Source: Gallionellaceae bacterium
GTDB taxonomy: Bacteria > Pseudomonadota > Gammaproteobacteria > Burkholderiales > Gallionellaceae
DNA: 45,153 nt
Direction of reading: 5' to 3'
NCBI GenBank assembly: GCA_003445795.1
Contig: DMCN01000094.1
Location: 1 to 45,153, forward strand
Both the position numbers and the translations under genes were made by a program. Shown here one piece after another: positions 37,929-45,153 of the stretch; the first letter of the stretch is position 1, and every line of letters starts with the position of its first letter. A model generated the notes under the pieces. That model did no database searches. It was not told the DNA's origin and saw nothing but the letters and a program-made list of their open reading frames with translations.

Positions 37929-38044
37929 CGTCATTCCGGCGAAGGCCGGAATCCAGTGCTTTTATCCAACATGCCTTTGGCATCAGTCCTTGCTTCGCAA
38001 GGGCTGAGTAAATTGACTGGATTCCGGCCTACGCCGGAATGACG
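37929..38044. mobile_element. 116-bp MITE-like element between hyfG and hyfI
   Basis: Terminal inverted repeats of 29 bp: 37929-37957 (starts CGTCATTCCGGCGAAGGCCG) and 38016-38044 (reverse complement, identical except one base). The 58-bp core has further hairpins (ATGCC-TTT-GGCAT; AGTCCTTGC-TTC-GCAAGGGCT). No transposase; a non-autonomous element of the widespread CGTCATTCCGGC family. The same palindrome occurs at 43891. The upstream ATG at 37899 would read MDNFTALKTPRHSGEG through the element to a stop, a vestigial frame. Confidence 0.75.
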
Positions 38045-38067
38045 AAGTTTGGAATGTAGAGGCACGC

Positions 38068-38619
38068 ATGTACCAGATACTCAAACAGATTATCAAGACA
38101 GGCATCAAGAGCGAAACCCCGCCGCAAGCGGATGATGGGATGCGCCTCATCGAACAGCGCCTGCAGCAGGAGATACTCGATGTGTTCGGCGGCGCGCTCG
38201 CCATTCGTCAGGTCGATGCCGGTTCCTGCAACGGCTGCGAACTGGAGATACACGCCGTCAACAACGCCTATTACAACATCGAAGGACTCGGCATCAAATT
38301 CGTAGCCGGTCCCCGCCATGCCGATCTGCTGCTCGTCACCGGCCCCGTCTCGCGCCACATGGAAGTCGCGCTCAAGCGCACTTACGACGCCACCCCCGAA
38401 CCCAAACTGGTGGTGGCCATCGGCGATTGCGCTTGCGATGGCGGCATCTTTTGTTCGGATGGCGCTATTGGCGCGGGCGAGAACTACGCCACCTGCGGCA
38501 AGGTTTCCAACGTCATCCCGGTGGATGTCGCGGTGAGCGGCTGCCCCCCGACGCCTGTCGCCATTCTGCAGGGAATTCTCACGGCAATATCGGCCGGTCG
38601 TCATGGCGCGCAAAAATAA
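38068..38619 (+). CDS. hyfI: Hydrogenase-4 subunit I-like (NuoB-type [4Fe-4S] subunit)
   Basis: 183 residues. NuoB/HycG family small subunit that carries the proximal [4Fe-4S] cluster. Ligand candidates: C54 and C57 in AGSCNGCELE, C121 in IGDCACDGGIF and C159 in VSGCPPTP; further cysteines at 123, 129 and 143. So, unlike the large subunit, the iron-sulfur site is intact. The first 45 residues (KTGIKSETPPQADDGMRL) are longer than in core NuoB. The ATG at 38068 has GAGG at 38059-38062. It is separated from hyfG by a MITE-like insertion and overlaps the next gene by 17 bp. Confidence 0.93.
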   Translation: MYQILKQIIKTGIKSETPPQADDGMRLIEQRLQQEILDVFGGALAIRQVDAGSCNGCELEIHAVNNAYYNIEGLGIKFVAGPRHADLLLVTGPVSRHMEVALKRTYDATPEPKLVVAIGDCACDGGIFCSDGAIGAGENYATCGKVSNVIPVDVAVSGCPPTPVAILQGILTAISAGRHGAQK

Positions 38620-39445
38620 ACGGTCAAAAGGTTTGACCGGGACGTTGTGCCAGAAGCTGGGGCAACTGCTCGCGTTGTCGTCCGATCCGCAAGCAGAGCC
38701 GGGAAAACCCTATTTGCTGGAGAACGACGGGATGCTGTCTTTGCAGTTTGATGCGCTGTGTCTGCAAAGCGAAATGAACATCGACGATCCGGACCAACTG
38801 GTCTTCAGCTACACGCGGGCCATGATGAGTTTCCTGTTGTTCGAACCGTCCCCAAAACGTATCGCGATGATCGGCCTGGGCGGCGGTTCGCTGGCCAAAT
38901 ACTGCTATCGCTATTTGCCGGGCGCGGAAATCGCGGTTGTCGAGATCAATCCGGATGTCATCGCCTTGCGCAATGAATTCGCGATACCCGCCGACGATGC
39001 GCGCTTCAAAGTGTTGCTCGGGGACGGGGCGATATTCGTGAAAGAAAGCAGCGATCTGTTCGATGTGCTGATGGTGGACGGCTTCGATACGACAGGATTG
39101 CCGGATGAATTGTGCAGCCAGCAGTTTTACGACGACTGCTTTGCATCGCTGGCAGACGACGGCATCATGGTGGCCAATTTGTGGAGCACCGATGGTCTTC
39201 ACGGTGCCCTGGCCTCGCGCATAGAAACCAGTTTTGCGGGGCGTATCGTTATGGTGAATGCCGACGACAGTCCCAATAAAATCGTTTTGGCGTTCAAAAA
39301 CAGCGGGCTCACTTTGTCTCCGGCCAGAATCAAGCAGCACGTCAATGCGCTCGCGCAGTCTCACCCCCTCAATTTCCAGGCAAAATCGAAAAAACTCATC
39401 GCGGCACTTGCTGCCGGGGCCATGCATAGCGCGGCGCCTGAATGA
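38603..39445 (+). CDS. Spermidine synthase-like methyltransferase-fold protein
   Basis: 280 residues with the Rossmann-type fold of SpeE/PMT proteins: SAM-binding loop MIGLGGGSLAKY (GLGGGS at 91-96) and acidic E114 in VVEINPDVIAL. At the position of the catalytic aspartate (usually DxxDP) it has MVDGFDTTGLPDELC, so the polyamine-binding signature is not canonical, and true aminopropyl transfer is doubtful. The basic N-terminus (MARKNKRSKG) overlaps the end of hyfI by 17 bp. Cotranscription with the Ehr genes is therefore likely. Annotated families of this type are often 'spermidine synthase' or 'fused MFS/spermidine synthase' relatives. Confidence 0.8.
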   Translation: MARKNKRSKGLTGTLCQKLGQLLALSSDPQAEPGKPYLLENDGMLSLQFDALCLQSEMNIDDPDQLVFSYTRAMMSFLLFEPSPKRIAMIGLGGGSLAKYCYRYLPGAEIAVVEINPDVIALRNEFAIPADDARFKVLLGDGAIFVKESSDLFDVLMVDGFDTTGLPDELCSQQFYDDCFASLADDGIMVANLWSTDGLHGALASRIETSFAGRIVMVNADDSPNKIVLAFKNSGLTLSPARIKQHVNALAQSHPLNFQAKSKKLIAALAAGAMHSAAPE

Positions 39446-39795
39446 CCGGAAACAGCAAAAAGATCCGCTTTTTCAGGAAGCATATTCCGGCCTTTGAATG
39501 CCTTGCCGGCTGCCACGACTGCTGCGGTCCCGTGACCACTTCCCCCGAAGAAATGGCAAGGCTGCCCGTCAAAAGCGATGCGGAACACGATGCCGCGCTC
39601 GCGGAACTGAACTGTCCTTATCTGGGAATAAATGGCTGCGAAGTCTATGCGGAACGCCCGTTGATTTGCCGTCTGTTCGGAACCACCCCGAGGCTTGCCT
39701 GCCCGCAAGGCAGGCGGCCCGAAGTGATGACGGATTCCGCTCTGGAACAGCAAATCGAACTGTATATGATGAGCACCCGGCAAGTGCTGGTTTGA
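39442..39795 (+). CDS. YkgJ-family cysteine-cluster protein
   Basis: 117 residues with the CxxxCxxCC zinc/iron-type cluster motif: C20, C24, C27 and C28 in FECLAGCHDCCGP, then C58, C66, C76 and C87 (CPYL, GCEVYAERPLICR, ACPQGR). This matches the YkgJ/UPF0153 family, proposed to bind a metal or Fe-S cluster; molecular function is unknown. Its ATG overlaps the stop of the spermidine-synthase-like gene by 4 bp. It may be a maturation or redox accessory factor of the upstream complex, by context only. Confidence 0.88.
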   Translation: MTGNSKKIRFFRKHIPAFECLAGCHDCCGPVTTSPEEMARLPVKSDAEHDAALAELNCPYLGINGCEVYAERPLICRLFGTTPRLACPQGRRPEVMTDSALEQQIELYMMSTRQVLV

Positions 39796-39961
39796 GCAGG
39801 CAGAATGCGGTGCCGGGAATCTGAGTCGAATTATTCAATATGATGAATGGTAGTGATGAAAATGAATCCAACTCCGCTTCCATCTGTATCTGTGTGCAGG
39901 AGGCCACATGGCGGGTAGATGAATGTAACTGTCCGTTCCGCTCAACTATTCCCCTTGTGAG

Positions 39962-40002
39962 TTGATAATCATCAATGCGCTCTTGCCCGGTGTGGCTATA
40001 CT
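39962..40002 (+). promoter_or_regulatory. FNR box and -10 element upstream of ubiU
   Basis: TTGAT-AATC-ATCAA (39962-39975) is a perfect match to the FNR consensus TTGATN4ATCAA. TATACT (39997-40002) is a good -10. If transcription starts about 7 bases downstream (near 40009) the FNR site is centred at about -41, the class II activator position. This fits induction of the ubiUVT operon without oxygen, as known for E. coli. Confidence 0.8.
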
Positions 40003-40029
40003 TGCCACATTTCCACCAAGAGTCATTTC

Positions 40030-41043
40030 ATGTCGCACCCGAACATCCCCCAGCTCATCTGCCCCGCCGGTAGCCTGCCCGCCCTGAAGGCGGCGGTCGA
40101 TAACGGTGCGGACGCCGTCTATCTCGGCTACAAGAACGACACCAACGCGCGCAATTTCGCCGGGCTCAACTTCGACGACAAGGCGCTGCGCGAGGGCATC
40201 AGCTATGCGCACGCGAAGAAGCGCGAGGTGCTGATGGCGATCAATACTTTTCCGCAACCGGGGCGTGTGGCCGATTGGCATCGTGCCGTGGATGGCGCTG
40301 CCGCGCTCGGTGTGAACGCGGTGATCCTCGCTGATGTTGGTCTGCTCGATTACGCCAGTAAACGCCATCCCGATCTGCGTCTGCATCTTTCGGTGCAGGG
40401 CTCGGCCACCAGTTACGAAGCGGTGAATTTCGCGCAGCGCGAATTCGGCGTGCGCCGGGCGGTGCTGCCGCGCGTGCTGACGCTGGCGCAGGTGGAGAAC
40501 GTGATCAAGCACACCACGGTGGAGATCGAGGTGTTCGGTTTCGGCAGCCTGTGCGTGATGAACGAGGGCCGCTGCTGGCTTTCCTCCTACGCCACCGGCG
40601 AGTCGCCCAATACCGTGGGCGCATGCTCGCCGGCCAAGTACGTCAAATGGGAGAAGTCGCCAGGCATGATGTCCACGCGATTGAACGGCATTCTCATCGA
40701 CCGTTTCGGCGACAACGAACCAGCCGGTTATCCGACCCTGTGCAAGGGCCGCTTCGAGGTGAACGGTTCTACCTATTACGCGCTGGAAGAACCGACCAGC
40801 CTCAACGTGCTGGAGATACTGCCCGAGATCGCGCGCATCGGCGTCGCCGCCATCAAGGTCGAAGGCCGCCAGCGCAGTCCGACTTATGTCGCGCAGGTCA
40901 CCCGCAACATGCGCGCCGCATTGGAAGCATTGGCCCGCGACGGCGAGCGTTACCAGGTGAAGCAAGCTTGGCAGGCCGAACTGGCCAAGGTGTCGGAAGG
41001 CAGCCAGGCGACGCTGGGCGCGTACAGCAGGCCGTGGAGATAA
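40030..41043 (+). CDS. ubiU: O2-independent ubiquinone hydroxylation protein UbiU (U32 family)
   Basis: 337 residues. U32 'peptidase' family protein that with UbiV hydroxylates ubiquinone precursors without oxygen, using prephenate as oxygen donor in E. coli. Conserved start QLICPAGSLPALKAAVDNGADAVYLGY. The four [4Fe-4S] cysteines are at C175, C182, C199 and C238 (GSLCVMNEGRC, GACSPAKY, PTLCKGRF), with spacings identical to E. coli UbiU. AVLPRVLTLAQVE matches the family. It is the first gene of ubiU-ubiV-ubiT, with an FNR box 55-68 bp upstream of the ATG; the ribosome site is weak. Confidence 0.96.
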   Translation: MSHPNIPQLICPAGSLPALKAAVDNGADAVYLGYKNDTNARNFAGLNFDDKALREGISYAHAKKREVLMAINTFPQPGRVADWHRAVDGAAALGVNAVILADVGLLDYASKRHPDLRLHLSVQGSATSYEAVNFAQREFGVRRAVLPRVLTLAQVENVIKHTTVEIEVFGFGSLCVMNEGRCWLSSYATGESPNTVGACSPAKYVKWEKSPGMMSTRLNGILIDRFGDNEPAGYPTLCKGRFEVNGSTYYALEEPTSLNVLEILPEIARIGVAAIKVEGRQRSPTYVAQVTRNMRAALEALARDGERYQVKQAWQAELAKVSEGSQATLGAYSRPWR

Positions 41044-41047
41044 GCGC

Positions 41048-41929
41048 ATGAAAATCTCTTTGGGACCTTTGCTGTATTTCTGGCCGAAACAGGTCGTGCT
41101 CGATTTCTATGCCGAAATGGCGCAGAACCCGGCGCTCGATATCATCTACGTCGGCGAAGTGGTGTGCTCGCGCCGCCAGCAACTGCGCGTGGCCGACTGG
41201 ATCGCGCTGGCGCGTGAACTTTCCGATGCAGGCAAGGAAGTCGTAGTCTCGGCGCAAGCCCTGCTCGAATCGGAAAGCGACCTGAAGGCGCTGCGCCGCC
41301 TGATGGATGAAGCCAACTGCAAGGTCGAGGCCAACGACCTCGGCGCGGTGAACATCGCCGCCGGTCGTCCCTTCGTCGCCGGGCCGCACCTGAATATCTA
41401 CAACGAAAGCACGCTGGCTACCTACGCGCGCTATGGCATGCAGCGCTGGGTGCCGCCGCTTGAGGCCGACCGCAAGCTGGTCGAGACGCTGCACAGCAGC
41501 CGTCCCGCAGGCATCGAGACCGAAGTGTTCGTGCATGGCAAGTTAGCACTGGCTTTCTCGGCGCGCTGCTTCACCGCGCGCCATTACGACCTCAACAAGG
41601 ACGACTGCCAGTTCAAGTGCATGGAACATCCGGAAGGCATCACGCTGAAGACGCGCGAAGGTCAGCCCTTCCTGACCATCAACGGCATCCAGACCATGTC
41701 GGCGCAGAGTTACAATCTGCTCAACGAAGTGCCGGACTTGCTCAAGATGGGCATCGACATCATCCGCATCAGTCCGCAACCGCAGCACATAAACGAGATC
41801 ATCGCCGCCTTCGACGCGGCGCGTAAGGGCGGGACGCCGCAGGCGGATACCGGTGCATGGTGTGCCGACGGGCTGGTGGACGGTTACTGGTTCAGCGATG
41901 CGGGTATCGCGCAGCATCACCTGGTTTGA
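41048..41929 (+). CDS. ubiV: O2-independent ubiquinone hydroxylation protein UbiV (U32 family)
   Basis: 293 residues. Partner of UbiU. Starts MKISLGPLLYFWPKQVV. [4Fe-4S] ligands C40 (EVVCSRR), C174 (SARCFTARHYDL), C187 and C191 (DDCQFKCMEHPEG); the spacing 174/187/191 matches the known C180/C193/C197 set in E. coli. GPHLNIYNESTLATYARYGMQRWVPPLEA is characteristic (GPHLNIYN, RWVPPLE). Four bases separate it from ubiU, so both are on one transcript. Confidence 0.96.
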   Translation: MKISLGPLLYFWPKQVVLDFYAEMAQNPALDIIYVGEVVCSRRQQLRVADWIALARELSDAGKEVVVSAQALLESESDLKALRRLMDEANCKVEANDLGAVNIAAGRPFVAGPHLNIYNESTLATYARYGMQRWVPPLEADRKLVETLHSSRPAGIETEVFVHGKLALAFSARCFTARHYDLNKDDCQFKCMEHPEGITLKTREGQPFLTINGIQTMSAQSYNLLNEVPDLLKMGIDIIRISPQPQHINEIIAAFDAARKGGTPQADTGAWCADGLVDGYWFSDAGIAQHHLV

Positions 41930-41954
41930 ATCGACTGACGCAAGGAGAAAACAA

Positions 41955-42395
41955 ATGAACATCCCCAAATTCAAATTGCCTGAACTGGTGTCGCGCATCG
42001 GCGGTCGCCTGCCGCAATGGCCGCACTCGGTGACGCTGATCGCCGGGTTGAACGCCGCCGTGAAGATGAAGCTGCTGCCGCAGGACAGTCTGGACTTGCT
42101 CGAAGGCCGCACCTTCTTTGTCGAAGTGCTGGATACCGGCGGCAAGGCCAACTTCACCTATCGCAACGGCCTGTTCCGCCCGCTGTTCACCGCTCCCGCG
42201 ACGCCCGATCTTTCCTTTCGCGCCAACCTGTCGGCGTTCATGCAGATGATCGCCCGCCAGGAAGATCCCGACACCTTGTTCTTCAATCGCGAGCTGTCCA
42301 TCGAGGGCGATACCGAACTCGGCCTGGTGGTGAAGAACATGCTGGACGCGGTGGAGTGGCCGCAGATGCCCAAGATGCCGGGGTTTAGTCACTGA
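41955..42395 (+). CDS. ubiT: UbiT, SCP2-domain accessory factor for O2-independent ubiquinone synthesis
   Basis: 146 residues. SCP2 sterol-carrier-like fold that binds isoprenoid-quinone intermediates for UbiU/V. Features: amphipathic N-terminus (FKLPELVSRIGGRLPQWPH), LEGRTFFVEVLDTGGKANFTY, and PDLSFRANLSAFMQMIARQEDPDTLFFNRELSIEGDTELGL (seen as FRANLSAFMQM and LFFNRELSIEGDTEL). The ATG at 41955 has AAGGAG 8 bp upstream. In E. coli ubiT is divergent from ubiUV; here the three are arranged as one operon. Confidence 0.93.
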   Translation: MNIPKFKLPELVSRIGGRLPQWPHSVTLIAGLNAAVKMKLLPQDSLDLLEGRTFFVEVLDTGGKANFTYRNGLFRPLFTAPATPDLSFRANLSAFMQMIARQEDPDTLFFNRELSIEGDTELGLVVKNMLDAVEWPQMPKMPGFSH

Positions 42396-42410
42396 GTTGC
42401 CGGATTGTTT

Positions 42411-42461
42411 GATGGGTGGAGCCCTTCGTCTTGGCTCAGGATAAACTCCGCGATACCCATC
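42411..42461. repeat. Short inverted repeat after ubiT
   Basis: GATGGGT (42411-42417) and ACCCATC (42455-42461) enclose 37 bp that include a CCTTCGTCTTGGCTCAGG stretch, similar to the dispersed GTCCTTCGACAAGCTCAGG repeat type. It lies in the gap between convergent ubiT and sthA and may act as a bidirectional 3' end. Confidence 0.5.
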
Positions 42462-42472
42462 GAGGATTAACC

Positions 42473-43867
42473 CTACATCTTTTTCAGTTCCAGTTGGTGC
42501 GTGCAATCCAGCGCGGCGAGTTTGTAGCACTCGGCCAGCGTGGGGTAGTTGAAGACGTTGCTGACCAGGTCGCGCACGGTACCATGCAGGTTCATCACCA
42601 GTTGTCCGATGTGCACCAGTTCGCTGGCCTGTTCGCCGACGATGTGTACGCCCAGCAGTTTTTCATTGCGTGAATCCACCAGCAGTTTCAGCATGCCCTG
42701 CGCGTCGCCGATGATCTGGCCGCGTGCGCTGTCCCTGAAATAGGCGCGTCCGGCGATGTAGGGGATGTTCTCCTTCTGGATCTCCTTTTCGGTCTTGCCG
42801 ACGTATGAGATCTCCGGGATGGTGTAGACCGCCATCGGCAGGTTGTCTGCCGTGACGTGTTCGGCACCGCCGAAGGCATGCAGCACGGCCGCGCGTCCCT
42901 GTTCCATTCCCGTTGAGGCGAGAGCTGGGCGACCGATCAGGTCGCCCACGGCGAAGATGTGTGGCACGCTGGTCTGGAAGTGTGCGTTGACGTCGATCCA
43001 GCCGTCCTTGGCGATGATGCCGGCGTGTTCGACCTGCAGCGTATCGCTGTTGGGCTGGCGGCCCTGCGCATACAGCACGGCATCGGTGCGGATCTGCTTG
43101 CCGCTTTTCAGCACGGTGACGGTGCCGTTGCCTTCGCAGCGTATCTCGGCGACGCTTTCCTGCATGTGGAATTTGACGCCCATGCCGAGGAAGCTGTCGG
43201 CCAGCACGCCCACCACATCCTCGCTCAGATATTCCAGCAACTGCGCGTGGCTATCCACCACGCAGACCTCAACGCCGAGCGCGGCGAAGATGGAGACGAA
43301 TTCGCAGGCGATCACGCCGCCGCCCACGACCAGCAGGCTGTCGGGCAGGTGGCGCAGGTTGAGGATGGAGGTCGAATCCAGCACGGTCTTCTTGTCGAAG
43401 GGGATATCGGCGGGACGGCGCGGGCGCGAGCCGCTGGCGAGGATGATGACCTCTGCCGAGATATTGCGCGTGTGACCGGAGGCGTCTGCGATCTGCATGA
43501 TATGCGCATCGGCGAACGAGGCTTCGCCGGGGATCAACGCGACGCCGTGCTTCAGCAGTCGTTTCAGAATGACCGACTCCTGCTGCGCGATCACACCTTC
43601 CTTGCGTCGTACCGCATCGGCCAGCAGGCCGTGGCGGCTGCGGCTGTCGGGCGCGAGCGCCTGGCGCATGCCGCCGGAACGCGAGAGCAGGTAAGCCACT
43701 TCGCGCATTGCCTTGCTGGGGATGGTGCCGGTTTGCAGACCCGCGCCGCCGAGCTTGGGTTTGCGCTCGACGATGGCGGCGCGTTTGCCCATGCGGGCCG
43801 CCTGCCAGGCAGCATGTTGTCCGGCGGGGCCGGAACCGATGATGAGTACGTCGTAGTCCATGCGCAT
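42473..43867 (-). CDS. sthA: Si-specific NAD(P)+ transhydrogenase (soluble)
   Basis: 464 residues. FAD-dependent pyridine nucleotide-disulfide reductase family. FAD motif GSGPAGQHAAWQAARMG, then GGAGLQTGTIPSKAMRE, where the redox-active cysteine pair of lipoamide dehydrogenases is absent. This loss is typical of SthA, which balances NADPH and NADH. NAD motif VVGGGVIACEFVSIFAALG (in part GGGVIACEF), and FAVGDLIGRPALAS near the FAD ribityl site. The C-terminal dimer domain has YTIPEISYVGKTE. Convergent with ubiT. The start codon at 43867 gives MRMDYDVLIIGSGP; starting two codons later (MDYDV) is also possible. Confidence 0.92.
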   Translation of the reverse strand: MRMDYDVLIIGSGPAGQHAAWQAARMGKRAAIVERKPKLGGAGLQTGTIPSKAMREVAYLLSRSGGMRQALAPDSRSRHGLLADAVRRKEGVIAQQESVILKRLLKHGVALIPGEASFADAHIMQIADASGHTRNISAEVIILASGSRPRRPADIPFDKKTVLDSTSILNLRHLPDSLLVVGGGVIACEFVSIFAALGVEVCVVDSHAQLLEYLSEDVVGVLADSFLGMGVKFHMQESVAEIRCEGNGTVTVLKSGKQIRTDAVLYAQGRQPNSDTLQVEHAGIIAKDGWIDVNAHFQTSVPHIFAVGDLIGRPALASTGMEQGRAAVLHAFGGAEHVTADNLPMAVYTIPEISYVGKTEKEIQKENIPYIAGRAYFRDSARGQIIGDAQGMLKLLVDSRNEKLLGVHIVGEQASELVHIGQLVMNLHGTVRDLVSNVFNYPTLAECYKLAALDCTHQLELKKM

Positions 43868-43890
43868 ACTCCGGTGAGTGATAGATACTT

Positions 43891-43918
43891 CGTCATTCCG
43901 GCCTGCGCCGGAATGACG
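43891..43918. repeat. CGTCATTCCGGC palindrome between metG and sthA
   Basis: CGTCATTCCGGC-CTGC-GCCGGAATGACG, a perfect 12-bp stem, same family as the ends of the element at 37929-38044. A solo copy between metG and sthA; both genes run in the minus direction. Confidence 0.75.
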
Positions 43919-43923
43919 GCTGC

Positions 43924-45153
43924 TTACTTGATCCGCATCCCCGGTTGCGCTCCGCTATCCGGCGACAGCACGAACAGCCCGGGTGTCTCGCCCGATGCCG
44001 CCAGTACCATGCCTTCCGACATGCCGAACTTCATCTTGCGCGGGGCGAGGTTGGCGACCATCACGGTCATGCGGCCCTTGAGTTTCTCCGGGTCGTAGGC
44101 GGACTTGATTCCCGCGAACACGGTGCGCGGCTGCGGCTCGCCGATGTCCAGCGTGAGCTTCAGCAGTTTCTCCGCGCCTTCCACATGTTCGGCGTTGATG
44201 ATGTGGGCGACGCGCAGGTCGATCTTGCTGAAGTCTTCGATGCTGATGGTTTCGGCGATGGGGGCGATCATGTTCACATTCTTCAAAGGCAAAGTGGCAT
44301 CGCCGGGCTCGGCGACGGTGGGTGCTGCGGCATGCTGCTGGTGTTCGGCATGGCGTTGCTGTGATGTCGGCGGCGGTGTCGGTTGCAGGCTTTGCTTGTT
44401 CGCTTCCACCATCGCTTCGATGCACTTGGGGTCGAGGCGGGCCATCAGGTGCTGGTAGGCGTTGATGCCGTGGCCGGAGGGCAATAGTTCACGCGCATCT
44501 TGCCAGTTCAACTCGCCGACATTGAGGAAGCTCTCCACGTCCTGCGCCAGATGCGGCAGCACCGGCTTGAGGTAGATGGTGATGATGCGGAAGGCCTGCA
44601 AGGCCACGCTGCACACGCCCTGCAGCCATTCGACGTTGCTCGGGTCCTTGGCCAGTTCCCACGGCTTGGTTGCGTCGATGTAGGCGTTGATCAGGTCGAG
44701 CAGGGCGCCGATGGTGCGCGTGGCCCGCGAGTAATCGCGCGCCTCGTACATCTCGGCGATCTGATCGGCGGAATCCTGCAACACTTCCAGCAGGTTCTTT
44801 TTGGGGAAATCTGCGACCAGCTTGCCGGCGAGGCCGCTGGTGTCGGCGCACTTGGTCAGCAGTGCATGATCGGCGAGCTTGCCGTCAAAACGCTTGCTGA
44901 TGAAGCCCGCGCTGCGGCTGGCGATGTTGATGTACTTGCCGATCAGGTCGCTGTTCACGCGCGCCACGAAGTCGTCGAGGTTGAGGTCGAGGTCTTCCAT
45001 GCTGCCGTTGAGCTTGGCCGCGTAGTAGTAGCGCAGGTATTCGGTGTTCTTCACATGGTCGACATAGCTGCGCGCGGTGATGAAGGTGCCGCGCGATTTG
45101 CTCATCTTCTCGCCGTTGACGGTGAGGAAGCCGTGCGCGAACAGTTTGGTCGG
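43924..45153 (-). CDS. metG: Methionyl-tRNA synthetase, C-terminal part (partial)
   Basis: 409 residues from the window edge to the stop at 43924. Begins PTKLFAHGFLTVNGEKMSKS with the KMSKS catalytic loop at residues 16-20, then the alpha-helical anticodon-binding domain (EYLRYYYAAKLNGSMEDLDL, ARVNSDLIGKYINIASR). A Q/A/P-rich linker (TPPPTSQQRHAEHQQHAA) follows, then a C-terminal EMAP/Trbp111 tRNA-binding domain (IEDFSKIDLRVAHIINAEHVEGAEKLL, seen as KIDLRVAHI and KLLKLTLDIG). The N-terminal Rossmann catalytic part lies outside the window. Full-length long-form MetG is expected. Confidence 0.97.
   Translation of the reverse strand, partial: PTKLFAHGFLTVNGEKMSKSRGTFITARSYVDHVKNTEYLRYYYAAKLNGSMEDLDLNLDDFVARVNSDLIGKYINIASRSAGFISKRFDGKLADHALLTKCADTSGLAGKLVADFPKKNLLEVLQDSADQIAEMYEARDYSRATRTIGALLDLINAYIDATKPWELAKDPSNVEWLQGVCSVALQAFRIITIYLKPVLPHLAQDVESFLNVGELNWQDARELLPSGHGINAYQHLMARLDPKCIEAMVEANKQSLQPTPPPTSQQRHAEHQQHAAAPTVAEPGDATLPLKNVNMIAPIAETISIEDFSKIDLRVAHIINAEHVEGAEKLLKLTLDIGEPQPRTVFAGIKSAYDPEKLKGRMTVMVANLAPRKMKFGMSEGMVLAASGETPGLFVLSPDSGAQPGMRIK

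Noticed and set aside
37899..38043. Short frame MDNFTALKTP... reading through the MITE-like element
   Set aside because: Most of it is repeat DNA (RHSGEGRNP is the usual translation of this repeat). It is treated as a vestige, not a gene.
31255..38619. Functional hydrogenase-4 / formate hydrogenlyase
   Set aside because: The large subunit lacks all four NiFe cysteine ligands, and no formate dehydrogenase or ferredoxin subunit genes are nearby.
42473..43867. Dihydrolipoamide dehydrogenase
   Set aside because: The redox-active CxxxxC pair is missing (GGAGLQTGTIPSK), which fits the soluble transhydrogenase SthA.

Overview
The window is a dense, GC-rich stretch of chromosome from a Gram-negative bacterium, most likely a betaproteobacterium close to Gallionellaceae/Nitrosomonadales. 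This is inferred from gene content and protein style: seryl-tRNA synthetase, DnaE, MltF, O2-independent ubiquinone genes UbiU/V/T, very large c-di-GMP proteins and a hydrogenase-4-like complex. It holds about 35 protein genes, one tRNA-Ser(CGA), several palindromic repeats and no rRNA, CRISPR array or complete insertion sequence. Family assignments come from reading motifs by eye; no database search was possible.

Layout. 1-3001: the start of an MFS transporter gene (minus strand), a RarA-type AAA+ gene whose first ~45 codons look like a MoxR ATPase, and serS. 3048-9537: an apparent seven-gene operon: MacB/LolD-type ABC ATPase, FtsX-type permease, LolA-like periplasmic protein, outer-membrane barrel, LytS-type kinase, LytTR regulator and a short-chain dehydrogenase. 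9540-10916: convergent mltF. 11014-11404: tRNA-Ser with a strong terminator and a hairpin-rich, partly duplicated spacer. 11405-15310: a small unknown gene and dnaE. 15456-24822: two giant signalling proteins (CheB-CheR-PAS-GGDEF-EAL and CBS-PAS-GGDEF-EAL) on either side of a Crp-family regulator.

25078-31117 is an uncharacterised envelope locus. It has three LPP20-type lipoproteins, a 51-residue lipoprotein, a coiled-coil periplasmic protein, a small outer-membrane barrel, a FecR-domain protein and a transglutaminase-like protease. The last two share a phenylalanine/tyrosine-spaced helical repeat with identical spacing.

31255-39795 encodes a membrane complex with the subunit plan of hydrogenase-4/complex I (HyfB, C, E, F, G, I-like). 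The large subunit has lost the cysteines that would bind the NiFe centre, so this is best read as an energy-converting hydrogenase-related (Ehr) complex rather than a hydrogenase. A 116-bp MITE-like element sits between its hyfG and hyfI genes. A spermidine-synthase-like protein and a YkgJ-type cysteine-cluster protein follow with overlapping reading frames.

39962-42395 is ubiU-ubiV-ubiT behind a perfect FNR box placed near -41 relative to a good -10 element, which suggests anaerobic induction of oxygen-independent ubiquinone synthesis. 42473-45153: sthA and the 3' part of metG, both on the minus strand. The two strongest leads are the MoxR/RarA junction, which may be real or an assembly artefact, and the cysteine-less hydrogenase-like complex. 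The LPP20/FecR/transglutaminase locus is the best candidate for an undescribed envelope system.
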